DNA from: Closterium sp. Naga37s-1
Taxonomy: Eukaryota > Streptophyta > Zygnematophyceae > Desmidiales > Closteriaceae
DNA length: 64,000 nucleotides
Direction of reading: 5' to 3'
Assembly: GCA_947471745.1 (NCBI GenBank)
Contig: CANJKZ010000008.1
Span: 2,830,001-2,894,000, forward strand
In this document: piece by piece, positions 53,435 to 64,000 of the stretch
How the letters are laid out: each line of letters begins with the position of its first letter
How positions within the stretch are numbered: position 1 is the stretch's first letter
Position numbers and translations under genes: made by a program
The notes under the pieces: model-generated
What the model saw: the letters and a program-made list of their open reading frames with translations, nothing else
The model's database searches: none
What the model was told of the DNA's origin: nothing

Positions 53435-54511
53435 TCACACGCGGGTGCCTCGAGGCAGCAGCACGCGGTCCACGCCATGGGCAATGAAGTATGGCCCAAC
53501 GTACATGCCGGGAATCACCATCCTGATCGTCACAATCCCCCTCGCTCTAGTGCTAGGGTACGTCCCAAACATCACCACACTGCCATTCCTGCCGGTCAGC
53601 TTGTAGAGAGCCTGTCGCAGCTGAGTTGGCAGCGGCTGGCCTGCCCGCATGGCCTTGATCTTGGGCAGGATGAAACGTTTCGCGATGATGTGATAGGCTG
53701 TGACGTTGTATGCCTTGGGAATGTTCTTGGACGTGAGAGGAAGCCTCTTGGAAAGCGCCTTTGCCGCTGTGTTGCTGGGAATGAGGAGGGTGGCGTCAGC
53801 AAGTGCTGAGAAATTGTACTTGGAGTTCACTGGAGGGGAAATGGGAAATGGGAAGGGGAAGGGAAAGGGGAAGGGAAAGGGGAAGGGGAAGGGGAAGGGG
53901 AAGGGAAAGGGGAAGGGAAAGGGGAAGGGAAAGGGGAAGGGGAAGGGGTTGGACAGTTTTGAGTCGACTCAGAATAGGAGGGTGGTATCAGCAAGTGCTG
54001 AGAAGTTGTACTCGGAGTTCACTGGGGCTGGGATTGGGATTGGATTGGAAGGGAGTGAGGGAGCCGGTTTTACTGGAGCGGCAAAAGAACAAAGCGGGTA
54101 AATGTGACTGGAGGGCAGACAAATGGTAAGAAAAGTAGGGAAAGCAGGAAGACGATCCATCATTCTGGAGGGACAAGTGCAGAATGAAAGCACGGAAAAG
54201 AGAGGAAGCAAGGAAGTTGATTTAGGCAGAATGAGACAGGGAGAATGATGCAGGGAGGATGAGGCAGGGAGGACGAAACAGGGAGGAAGAGGCAGGGAGC
54301 AGAACTGACTGGCGAGGTTGACGTATTTGTTGAAGTCCTTTGAGAACTTGGAGTACTGTGGGTACCGCTGCAGCAGCCGCTTCGCCATCCACGACACCTC
54401 CGCCTTGATCTGCGCTTTGGTTGGTGGCGGGCGGCGAGCAGCAGACGCGGATGTAACGAGGAGGAGGAGGAGCGGGAGGAGGTGGAAGACGGCTCGAGAA
54501 GACGCAGCCAT
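53435..54511 (-). CDS. Gene 3 (B): secreted single-FAS1-domain protein
   Basis: Exon 1 is 54310-54511 and exon 2 is 53435-53829, giving 198 residues with the same signal peptide and FAS1 domain as unit A. Differences include TAAKAL for TAAEAL, IPKAYN for IPRAYN, and TIRMVIPG for TTRVVIPG. The frame, splice sites and stop are intact, so both copies could be functional. The intron has the decoy exon start (53969-54021) and the polypurine tract. Confidence 0.85.
53830..53949. repeat. Polypurine tract in the FAS1 intron (B)
   Basis: Counterpart of 13513-13643, about 12 bp shorter. Confidence 0.85.
53969..54021 (-). repeat. Decoy copy of the FAS1 exon 2 start (B)
   Basis: Same sequence as 13664-13716, with acceptor CCCAG and early TGA. 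Confidence 0.75.
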
Positions 54512-55132
54512 GGCGAGTAAACCGTTTCTTAATAAGCTTAACGCTGGTGAGTGAAATATTTGTAATGCTTTTCACGGAATGCAGAGGAACCGTAACAGAC
54601 CGACGGCGAGCAGGTTATCTAAATGAATGGAACTGGTGGTGGCGCTAGCGATGCTCTCTGCTTTAATAGGCGAATGGAGGACTTTGAGATCAACTCCAGA
54701 AGAAGTTTACCAGAACTGTGCTCGAAGATTGATCGACCGAAAGCATATCTGGTCGATTTATACCTCCGAGGCGGTTGAATTGGCACTTGTTGATCTGTTC
54801 CTCGAAGCTTCCACGAATCCTAGCCATCAGAAGCAAAGCGACCGCAAAGGACGGTTGGATTTGAACACCAGGGCCGACTGAAGCCCGAAGAAGAGGCAGT
54901 GAAGGAGCAGGGACGCATCGCTACGTACAGCCCGGCGGAGTACGAACGCCGCACGCAGAGCCACGTAGCACCGCGTCACGGGAACGCTAAACGACGGGGG
55001 TTTCCGAGCGGCTGTGGGCAGCGAGGGAAGGAACGCTCCCCGGGGCGCACTACCGCCCATGGCCTGTCGCCACATGCCTGCAACGAGGTGTTTCTGTACA
55101 TTACAACTGTAAGTCTGGGTGCCGCCTACGCG
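54512..55132 (+). other. Region between FAS1 gene and E2' (B), possible exon of an unrecognised gene
   Basis: Counterpart of 14207-14827, with the same candidate exon and GTAAGT donor. Confidence 0.25.
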
Positions 55133-55262
55133 TGTCAGAAGTACGAAGAGGAATGAATGAACTAGCAGCAAGGTGGGTACAAGTAGGAAACCCGAATTGG
55201 GTTGTACCCCATATAGGCTACCCCACTACATCCTACACAATAAGCAACATATAAGTTTGACA
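55133..55262 (-). repeat. E2' 3' LTR, 130 bp
   Basis: TGTCAG...TTTGACA, followed by the complement of the polypurine tract. Confidence 0.9.
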
Positions 55263-58200
55263 CACCCCCATAGGCAAAGTGGGGGAGAACAAGAGGTCAC
55301 AAGACCGGTCAAGAAAAGCAAAGCAAGCTCAGGGTGGATCACGAAGTCACCACGCATTCTGAGCACAAGCAAATGGCCACAAGGCCAGTTCACATGCAGA
55401 GTTATATATAATGGAGAAGAAGCAGTACAGTGATCACAACCTAGCAGGTGTAAGCATGCAGGTATAAGTATATAGATCACAGTACAAGCAAAGTCAGGAA
55501 GTGAGCAAGTGAGGCCAAGTAGGCACAAGGTCTAGAACAGTACAGAAACGTTGATGAGCACAAGGCTGAAGTGCCTTGGTGAAGATATCAGCAGTGTTGG
55601 CCTGAGAGGCCACGTAAACAAGACGAAGCTGACCACGCTGCTGCAACTCTCGAGCAAGGAAGTAGCGCAGAGCAATGTGCTTCGTTATGTGCTCCAGTCT
55701 GTGCTCCTGACACATGGCAATCATGGCCTTGTTGTCGACGTACAGAACTAGAGGAGAACGAGGCGGCTCTCCCAAGTTGGTCAGCAGGTAGGTGAGCCAG
55801 CGTAACTCCTGTGCAGCCATGGCCCCTGCGTAGATCTCAGCCTCACAACTGGAACTGAGAACAAAAGACGAGCGGGTAGACCGCCACGAAACAGAGCCGG
55901 AGCCAAGGCTGAAGGTGTAACCCTGTGACGACCGCTGCGTAGCCAAGTCGTCAACCCAAGAAGCGTCTGCGTGACCAGTGAGGACAACTCGAGCCCGACC
56001 TCCAAGCACGAGCCCCATGCCCGACGTACTGCACAAGTAGCCCATCACCCTCTTAGCGGCCTTCCAGTACTCTGGTCGATGTCTCCCGGGCGCAACGTAG
56101 CGAGCCAGGATGCTAAGAGGGTAAGCAAGGTCAGGTCGAGTGCAGGTCATCAGGTACATGAGGCAGCCCGCAAGCTCTGGATACGGGCCACTCGGCTCTA
56201 CGGACTCATCCGAAGGCAGAGCTGAGAGCGAGTGACCGGTAGGCAGAGGAGTGGACTGTGGCGAGGAGTACTCGAAGCCGAAGCGCTGAAGGACCTGCTG
56301 CACCATGTGTGACTTAGTCAAGGTGATGGTGCGCCGTGCTCTGTCCCGGGTGATCTGCAAGCCAAGATAGCTGCGCAGCTCACCCACGTCTGTGCACGTG
56401 TGTCTCTTCTGCAGCTCCGACTTCACGTGGGCCAGTCCAGCAGTGTCAGCACTGGCAAAGACCAAGTCGTCGACGTACACGAGGATGTAGAACGGCGGCA
56501 GCGAAGTGTCGGTGCGTAGAAACAGCGACGGGTCAGTAGTCGAATGAGCAAACCCAAGAGCCGCAAGAGTCGTCCTCAGTGTGTCGTGCCACTCTCGAGG
56601 CGCCTGGCGGAGACCGTAGACTGGCCGCCGGAGGCTCCACTGGGTACCTAGAGGAAACGACCCAGTGAAGCCAGGTGGGCGGCGCAGCCAGATCTCCTCG
56701 TGCAGGCTGCCCTGTAGGAAAGCAGTGCTGAAGTCAAGAGAGTGAAGCTCGTAGTCACGCTGAGCGGCGACGTGCAGTAGAACTCGAAGAGTGGTCATCT
56801 TCGGGGTTGGGGAGAAGGTCTGGAAGAAGTCAACTCCCTGTCGCTGACTGAAGTCTCGTGCAACGTAACGCGCCTTGAGGACAGGCGGAGAACCCGGTGG
56901 CCGCTTCACCCTGAAAATCCACATGCCACTGACGATGTTCGCCCCAGATGGGGGAACCTCATTGACGTAAGTGCCTGTGGACGTCCACGATGCCATCTCT
57001 GCGTCCATGGCTGTCTGCCACTGAGAGGAGTAGGGACCCTCTATCGCATCTGCGTAAGAGCGCGGGGTCGGGATGTCTGGTGCATCCGGGTCTCCCTCAG
57101 GTGCAATCAGCATGGACACGATATGAGGTACAGCAGCTACAAAACACTCAAATTCCTCCTGCCTGTCCTCAAGGACGTCCGTGCCAAGAGCGCACTCACC
57201 CCTGACGGACGGAGGACAGACAGACTCAGACTCAGCAACAAGATTAGCGGCGTAGTCTAGGCGGCAGGCAGCAGCAAAGTCAACAAGCTCAGCAACTAGG
57301 GCACAAGCAGCAGTGGACTCAAACGAAGGGTCAGTGACAGCAGTAGCAAGAATACGTGTGACACTAGGACTGGCAGCACGAGCAAGGTCTGACGGCGGGT
57401 CAGGGACGTCAGGAAGAGAGGACGCAGGAGGAGACAGCAGAGGGACACGCAGTGGAACAGAGGAGGGACGAAGTGCCATCTGGTGCGTGCCGGGGACAGA
57501 AGGAGGACGCGGACGCGGAACACGACGACCAGTGCGAACAGCGCGAACAGGCGACGCAGGACGAGACTCAGGCTCACGACGCTCCGCAAGACCTCCTGTC
57601 AGCCCAGTGTAAGGAGAAGGAGCAGGTAGTGGGGAGGCTGGCTGTAACTGCGGCTGTGACTGGTCAGACGGTGGACACAGTAAGGGGGGAGGAAGGCCAG
57701 TAGAAGGCGGGAGACCAAGAACCTGCTGAAGTAGAGGAACGAAGTACGGTCGCGGCCGCACAGCGCCTCCAGAACCAGCACTGACAGCACCAACACCCCC
57801 AGGGCCAGCACCTCCAGCTCCAGGGTCTCCAGCTCCAACGCCTGCAGCACTACCAGCTCCAGCAGCTCCAGTACCTTCAGTAGCTCCAGCTCCAGCGGCT
57901 CCAGCTCCAGCAGCACCTCCAGCTCCAGTAGCTCCAGTACCTCGAGTACGAGTACCTCCAGCTCCAGCAGCTCCAGCACCAGCAGCACCTCCAGCTCCAG
58001 CAGCTCCAGTACCTCCAGCAGCTCTAGCACCATCAGCAGCTCCAGCTCCAGTAGCTCCAGTACCTCCAGTACGAGCACCTCCGGGACCAGCGGCTCCAGC
58101 ACCTCCAGCAGCTCCAGCTCCAGCAGCTCCTCCAGCTCCAGCAGCTCCAGTACCTCCAGTACGAGAACCTCCGGGACCCGCGGCTCCAGCACCTCTAGTA

Positions 58201-61200
58201 GCTCCAGCTCCGGCAGCACCTCCAGCTCCAGCAGCTCCAGTACCTCCAGCTCCATGGGCCTCCACCGGCAGACCCCCCAGCTCCAGCAGCGCCACTTCGA
58301 AGACTCCAGCGCTGAGCAAACCACTCGCGCAGCTGCGGTGGAGAGAGAGGCTCCCGCCGTGACGAGACACATGTAGGACCTCCAGCAGACTCAGCACCCC
58401 CAGGCTCAGCAGCCCCAGTCTCAGCACCCCCAGGCTCAGCACCCCCAGACTCAGCAACCTCAGGCTCAGCACCCCCAGGCTCCGCACGCTCAGTCTCAGC
58501 ACCCCCAGGCTCCACACGCGAAGGCTCACCACCCCCAGCAACACCACCCCTAGCAGCACCAGAGTCAACAGCGACCTCGATAGGCTCGACAGGGTCTACG
58601 TGAGACACACCTGAGGGAGCAGGACCCTGAGGGGGGAGGGGGTCTACCGGAGGAGGACCTTGTGCAAGGAAGAGCGGCGGGGGGGGGAGAGGGGCAGTGC
58701 GGTAGGGGAAGAGACGGTAAAAGGGAACCGACTCGTCGAACGTGACGTCCTTAGAGGGCAGGACGCGGCGCGAGGTGGGGTGGTAAAACTGCCAGCCAGG
58801 CACGTCAGGGGGGAAACCAAGGAAGACACAGGGAATGGCGCGAGCGGAGAGCTTGTCCGCGGACGTATTGCGGACAAAGGCACGAGATCCCTAGACCCGG
58901 AACACCGACGCGTCGCCAACCTCTCCCGTCCAACGCAGTGTCGGCGAGGTCTCCGGCAAGGAGACTCGGGGCCAGAGGTTGAGCTGATGCGCAGCGTATC
59001 GGACCGCAAACGGCCACAGAAAATGGGGGGCAGCCGCATGGATCATGGAGGTACGAGCGACCTCCATGACTAAGCCAATGCGGCGCTCAGCAACCCCATT
59101 CTGCTGCGGAGAGGCCGGAAGCGTGAACGTCTGGCGAATGCCCTCCCCACGACAAAAGTCCCGCAGAAGGTCGGAGGCAAACTCACCACCTCTGTCAGAG
59201 TGCAGACGCAGGACGGGAAGGTCCGTCTCGAACCGCTCGCGGAGCTGGAGACGGACAGCATGGATCCAAGGGATCAAAACATCAGGGACCTCCCCCTTGC
59301 TGCGCAAGGGGAAGACCGTGGTGTAACACGTGTAGTCGTCAACAACCAGCAAAACGTAGCGCTCGCGGCCCTGTCCACGGACGCGGGCTGGGCCCCACAC
59401 GTCCATGTGGAGAGTCTGCAGGGGAGCAGTCGTCGGGGGAAACGAGGAGGAGTGAGGAGCGGCGCGCTGCCGCCCCTCGACACAGGGAAGGCAGGGAGGG
59501 GCAGGCGAGGGTGGGAGGGGAGGCAGAGTCCTGGGAAGACCAGAGACAAGGAGACGAGAGTGCATGCCACGGAGGCGCTGCACTGAGGGGTGACCAAGAC
59601 GGTGGTGCCAAAGGAGGGTCTTGTGCAACAGAGCGCAACACGAGCAGGGGGCCGCTAGCTGACCTTACGCAGACGCAGACGCAGCTACCTGAGGAGACAC
59701 AGTAGTCAGTGTGTACAGACTCGAGCTAGGCGCAAGGGTGAACGTGGCCAGGTGCCGGCCAGTCCGGGAGCACGTACAGATCGCCACACGTTAACCTCCT
59801 GGAGTAAAGGTGTCAACCCATACATCCTGAAGGACGGCGTTGCTCACCAAGTTCATAGAGAACGAGGGGAGGTGAAGACCTGACAGTGAGCCAGACGGAA
59901 CCGCCGGATACGGGAGAAAAGTGGAGGAACGAGCAAGGACTGGGCCCCCAGAGGGGTCAGCCATAGAGACAGCAACAGGTGCTGGGAGTGGTGTGAGTGC
60001 GGTAATGTCGCGGAAGAAACAGCGGGAAGCACCTGAGTCAAGCGTGAAGGTGTGCAAGGCCTCAGGAGGCGCAGTACTAGAGAGAGCAGACTCACCAGCA
60101 CCTAGAGCAGCACACTCACCAGCACCTAGAGCAGCGACCTCTATACCTGGGTCGGGCGGCATACACAGGTAACATTCACCCTCAGCACTAACAGTCAATG
60201 CATACATGGTAGAAAGGATAGCATCATAATCAAGAGCGAAGATGTCTACACCCTGCCTAAGCAGCTCTGCCCAGCGGGGGAGCTCAGCCGCGTCGGGAAA
60301 CTCTGCGCGGAAGGCATCGGTAAGACGAGAGAAGCAGCGGTACTGGGTGTGGAGCTTCCCGCATGTCTGACCAGTGCGGTCACCTGTGCGAATGACATAC
60401 GGGCAGGGACCACTACCCCCAGCCGCCCCACGCTGAGCAAACCACTCACGTAGCTCCTGCGGCGAAAGCTGACGTTGCTGCTGCCTCTGACCACCGCCAA
60501 GGCCTCCCCTCTGACTGGCACCACCCCGGCCGCCACCACTGCCACCGCCTCCACTCCCACTGCCACCACCACTGCCGCCGCCACTACCGCCACTGCCGCC
60601 ACCACCGCCGCCACCTACACCTCCACCCCCACCACCACTCCCTCCGCCACCGCCGCCCCCTCCACCGCCTCCACCGCCCCCACCACCGCCTCCACCTCTG
60701 CCGCCCCCACCGCCCCTTCCTCCCCTGCCCCTGCCGCTGCGGCGCCTCCCACTAGGGGCAGACGCAGCTCCTACCTCCTCAGCACGAAGGTAGTCAACAA
60801 CTGTAGCAGAGGCGACTGAGGGGAGAAGGGGGGAGGGCGAACACCCCTCAAAGAAGGGAGCGCGAGGAGTGCCACGAGAAGCGCCTACAGCGACTATGCT
60901 GGTCTCAGCTGCAAGGAGGTGCTTCTCGAGCAGGTCAACAGTGAGGGTGGTGGGTTCGAGGGTGAGAAGGAGGTCCCTGACAGTGCTAAGAGAGTCAGGG
61001 AGGCAGGTGACTATGAAGTAGAGAGTGATGTACATGGGAGGAGGGTTCTTGGTGAGAAACTCGGCGGGAAGCGCATCGCGGTAGCGAGTGTCACTAGAGC
61101 GAAGGTGAGTGACGAGGTCGGCTACTGTGGCAAAGGCAGACAGCTCTGGGAACAGGTAGGGCAGGAGAAGGCGGCCTAGAGCAGCAGTGGCCGGGGAGGA

Positions 61201-61509
61201 GTAACGAGCGACTACAGCGTCGTACAGTGCTTTCCAACTTGTGCTGTCCAAAAGAGCGCGTTCGGCTAACGGCAGGTGGTTGCAAACGGCTAGGCAAGCA
61301 GCAACGTCACGAGTAAGCCAATGTGAGCGAGTCGCACTGTCAGCTGTGTCGGAAGGGGCGACGGAAGCGCCAGAAGTGAGGTCGAACAGTGAAATACCGT
61401 CCTTAGAGTCGCTCAGTAAGAATAGCTGTAAGTCATCGAGCCAAGAGTCGAACTCTATCGGGCGGCCCTCAGAATCAAAGGTGATGACGCTCAGGGTCGC
61501 CATAGCAGG

Positions 61510-62250
61510 CAGGCGTGCTAGCAGCAGGGCAGCACGCAAGGAGGGCAGGGCAGGGCAGCGGCCAGCAGGGCGGCGCACAGGAAGGGCAGCGCGGCTGCTA
61601 GCGGCGCAAGGGCAGGGCAGGGCGCGCGGCTGCTGGCGGCGCGCTGGCAGGGCAGGGCGCACGGCGGCGGGCGGCGCGCGGGCAGGGCAGGGCCGGCGGC
61701 AGGCGGCGCGCAGGCAGGGCAAGGCGCGCGGCTGCAGGCGGCGCGCTGGCAAGGCAGGGCCGGCGGCGGGCGGCGCGCAGGCAGGGCAGGGCGCACGGCG
61801 GGCGGCGCGCGGGCAGGGCAGGGCGCTCAGCAACGCGCGGCGCGCGGGCAGGGCACGGCACGCAGCGGCGAGCGGCGCGCGGGCAGGGCAGGGCGTGCAG
61901 CGGCGGCGACACGCAGGCAGGGCGACGTCGCGCGGCGGCGAGCGGCGCGCAGGCAGGGCGTGCGGCGCGGCGACGAGCGGCGCGCAAGCAGGGCGACGCG
62001 GCGCGGCGGCGAGCGACGGGCAGGCAGGGCGCGCGGCGCGGCGGCGAGCAGCGCGCAGGCAGAGCGCGCGGCGCGGCGGCGAGCAGCGCGCAGACAGGGC
62101 GCGCGGCGCGGCGACACGCAGCGCGCGGGCAGGGCAGGGCGCGCAGCAGCAAGCAGCGCGCGGGCAGGGCAGGGCAGGGCGTGCGCGGCAGCGCGACGCA
62201 GGGCAGGGCAGGGCGGCGCGACGCTAACAGGGCGGCGCGATTCGTGGGGT
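61510..62250. repeat. GC-rich tandem array in the E2' leader
   Basis: Same ggcggcgcgcgggcagggca family as in E2, with unit-level insertions and losses relative to it. Confidence 0.8.
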
Positions 62251-62263
62251 AGCTCGGTTCGGT

Positions 62264-62308
62264 GGGCCCTAAAAAAACGGTCCTAGGCTAGGACCTGCTC
62301 TGAAACCA
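62264..62308 (-). promoter_or_regulatory. E2' leader: GGGCCC, hairpin and PBS
   Basis: GGGCCC at 62264-62269; 7-bp-stem hairpin at 62279-62295; PBS at 62297-62308. Confidence 0.6.
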
Positions 62309-62438
62309 TGTCAGAAGTACGAAGAGGAATGAATGAACTAGCAGCAAGGTGGGTACAAGTAGGAAACCCTAATTGGGTTGTACCCCATATGGGCTACCCC
62401 ACTACAGCCTACACAATAAGCAGCATATAAGTTTGACA
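62309..62438 (-). repeat. E2' 5' LTR, 130 bp
   Basis: Adjoined by PBS GCTCTGAAACCA (62297-62308). Confidence 0.9.
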
Positions 62439-63958
62439 ACAGGTAGAGCGCAGTAAGACTGTTGACGCCGCGATGGTCAGCAACAGACCACGGCACATCG
62501 GATGTCGTACCCATCGCAAGTCGAGAGTTGAGATTTCGATTGCGCTCTCGTGTCAAAACTCGAGACTCGATTGATGATCGATGGCCAATCGAGTCAGTAT
62601 GCTGTCGTCGGGCGGCTCATTCGGTCCAATCTGGATCGTCGGATCAGTCACTCTCCGCACAAACTGAGACTCTTCAGCGGCGAACTGGCGGCTGCTAAAC
62701 GCGATGCATAGGTGCCGGAAAGGCCTAGCTGCGGGTTGTGGACGGGTTCCGTCATACGTGTCGTCATGAAGCCAGTCACCGTCAAGTCCGTCGCCGTCCA
62801 TTGAGCAGACGGGCCGACAAAGGACCTTGCGTCCGTCGTCGCGAGCTTTCATCCTTGGTCGGTCGCGGAGAGAGCAGGGTGTGCAGGTACCGTATCTAAA
62901 TAATGTCGTGATGAGGGGCTTTGGAATGCAGACAAGGGAGTAAGACAAGGGGGAGGGAGGGAGCTTGAATTCAAGAAACACAAAGCCTAGGCAAAATTCA
63001 CGGTGGCGGGTGGTGGTGGTGAGGTGAATGGTGGTGGATGGTGGGTGGAAAGTGGTGGTGAGTGGTGAGATGTGGTGAGAGTGATGAGATATTGGGAAGG
63101 AGATCGAACTGTTTCTCCGACCAAGGTTTGTTGCCGATGGTTCGGAACTCTTGAAGCACAGGTTCATTCGGTGTGTTGCGTTCCAAAGCGGTAATGTGTG
63201 AGAAACCCAGTTGTAACTGCACATTCCAACAAATCACGAATCGATTCAAGTTCACACATGAGCTCCGTACCGCGTACACCAGTGTTCATCCAAATGATTA
63301 TACCCACTTTAGCAAAATGTTCATTCTGAAGGGCTTCCGTGAGCTGGTCCCGCCTACATTTCAGTAGCGAAGCAACCTTTCCACCCCACCTCGAGCACCA
63401 ACCCACTTCCTTCCACCCCACAACACGCTTCACCTCGCCTGCTCGCACCACGCCTATTGCACTGGCATTCCCAGTAGCTACCCCTGCACTAGTTATTGCT
63501 CCTACCGCAGCCTGTCACATTGAAGAAACCCCATTAAATCGTTGCGTATCAGTCAAGTCTGAGCGTAGTCCACACGTCAGAGTCCCTTCGCGTGCGTCGC
63601 GACGGAGTCCGCTTGCGGGGATAGCCATGACGGCTCAAGCGAGTCGCAAGCCGCGCTCGTGTCTGAGAGCGACTGGAAGGTTGATTTTCCATGTCTCAGA
63701 CTCAGAGAGTGCCAAGGCCTATAAATCAGATGCTCAGCTCGACATAGTTATCACATCTTCCATATTCTCTCCCTCCATTCTCCTTCCTTTTCGTATTAGA
63801 GTCGTTCGTGCATACCGATCACGGCTCTGCTAACAGCATCATTTTTCGACTGTGCTTCGCTCCTGAAACCATCGCATTCGCGTGCAAGCTCACCTTGTCA
63901 TTGCCGCTACTTTTCTTACAAGCTTTTCACCGAGATCTGAGCATCTGAGAAGTTTTTC
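62439..63958 (+). promoter_or_regulatory. Upstream region of gene 4 (B)
   Basis: Counterpart of 22196-23684, with TATAAAT at 63720-63726 and about 30 extra bases at about 63.27-63.30 kb. No gene recognised. Confidence 0.5.
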
Positions 63959-64000
63959 ATGGCTGCTACTTCTAGTTGCACCGCGCGGCTCCACTCAGGC
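63959..64000 (+). CDS. Gene 4 (B): secreted protein, 5' end only
   Basis: The first 14 codons (MAATSSCTARLHSG) equal those of the unit A gene; the rest is beyond the window. Confidence 0.65.
   Translation, partial: MAATSSCTARLHSG

Larger units (their letters stand above)
55133..62438 (-). mobile_element. E2': Ty1/Copia retrotransposon, unit B copy of E2
   Basis: A 7,306-bp fossil at the same site as E2. Parts are the 3' LTR (55133-55262), RNase H (about 55.5-56.0 kb), reverse transcriptase (about 56.2-57.05 kb), Ala/Gly linker (about 57.2-58.6 kb), integrase (about 58.9-59.45 kb), GAG-pre-integrase (about 59.45-59.65 kb), protease (about 60.05 kb), gag (about 60.25-61.5 kb), GC-rich leader (about 61.5-62.26 kb), hairpin and PBS, and the 5' LTR (62309-62438). 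It has about three breaks, slightly fewer than E2. The LTRs differ at about four of 130 positions. Confidence 0.92.

Overview
The window looks like nuclear DNA from a green-lineage eukaryote. A streptophyte alga or an early land plant is my best guess, with moderate to low confidence. The support is GC-rich genes with GT-AG introns, small secreted-protein genes including a single-FAS1-domain protein, an NDUFAF7/MidA-type gene that reads most like plant homologues, and dense Ty1/Copia and Ty3/chromovirus retrotransposons. No bacterial operon, rRNA, tRNA or CRISPR is visible.

The main structure is a head-to-tail segmental duplication. Unit A runs from about 2.4 to 24.7 kb. Unit B runs from about 24.7 kb to beyond the right edge. 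Each unit has the same order: the 3' part of an NDUFAF7-like gene (minus strand), a Copia copy with a GW-rich gag (E6, plus), an unrecognised Cys-rich secreted protein gene (gene 2, plus), a secreted FAS1 gene (gene 3, minus), a 7.3-kb Copia with short LTRs (E2, minus), and a second unrecognised secreted protein gene (gene 4, plus). The period is about 28.7 kb at the NDUFAF7 gene and 40.3 kb at gene 4, because unit B also gained a Copia (E4) and a chromovirus (E5), both inside exons of its copy of gene 2. Unit A keeps the two empty target sites. A further Copia (E3) lies in an intron-like stretch of the unit B NDUFAF7 gene, and the left edge of the window is the 5' half of another Copia (E1) lying in the last exon of the unit A NDUFAF7 gene. 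Gene 2 is therefore intact only in A, while the NDUFAF7 C-terminus is intact only in B. The N-terminal half of NDUFAF7 was not found for either copy.

A repeated theme is tandem copying of exon edges. Last-exon copies lie behind both NDUFAF7 and FAS1. Decoy copies of internal exons carry good acceptors. One 20-bp minisatellite, with 23 units in A and 29 in B, is built from the 5' splice site of the neighbouring exon. One NDUFAF7 exon carries a pure 63-codon glycine tract.

The Copia copies are treated as fossils. Four of them (E1-E4) share 130-136 bp LTRs, a palindrome next to the primer-binding site followed by GGGCCC, GC-rich tandem arrays in the leader, and a recurring QxLREWY-like peptide. 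E4 has identical LTRs and is the youngest. The E6 gag part carries seven GW/WG motifs resembling an Argonaute hook.
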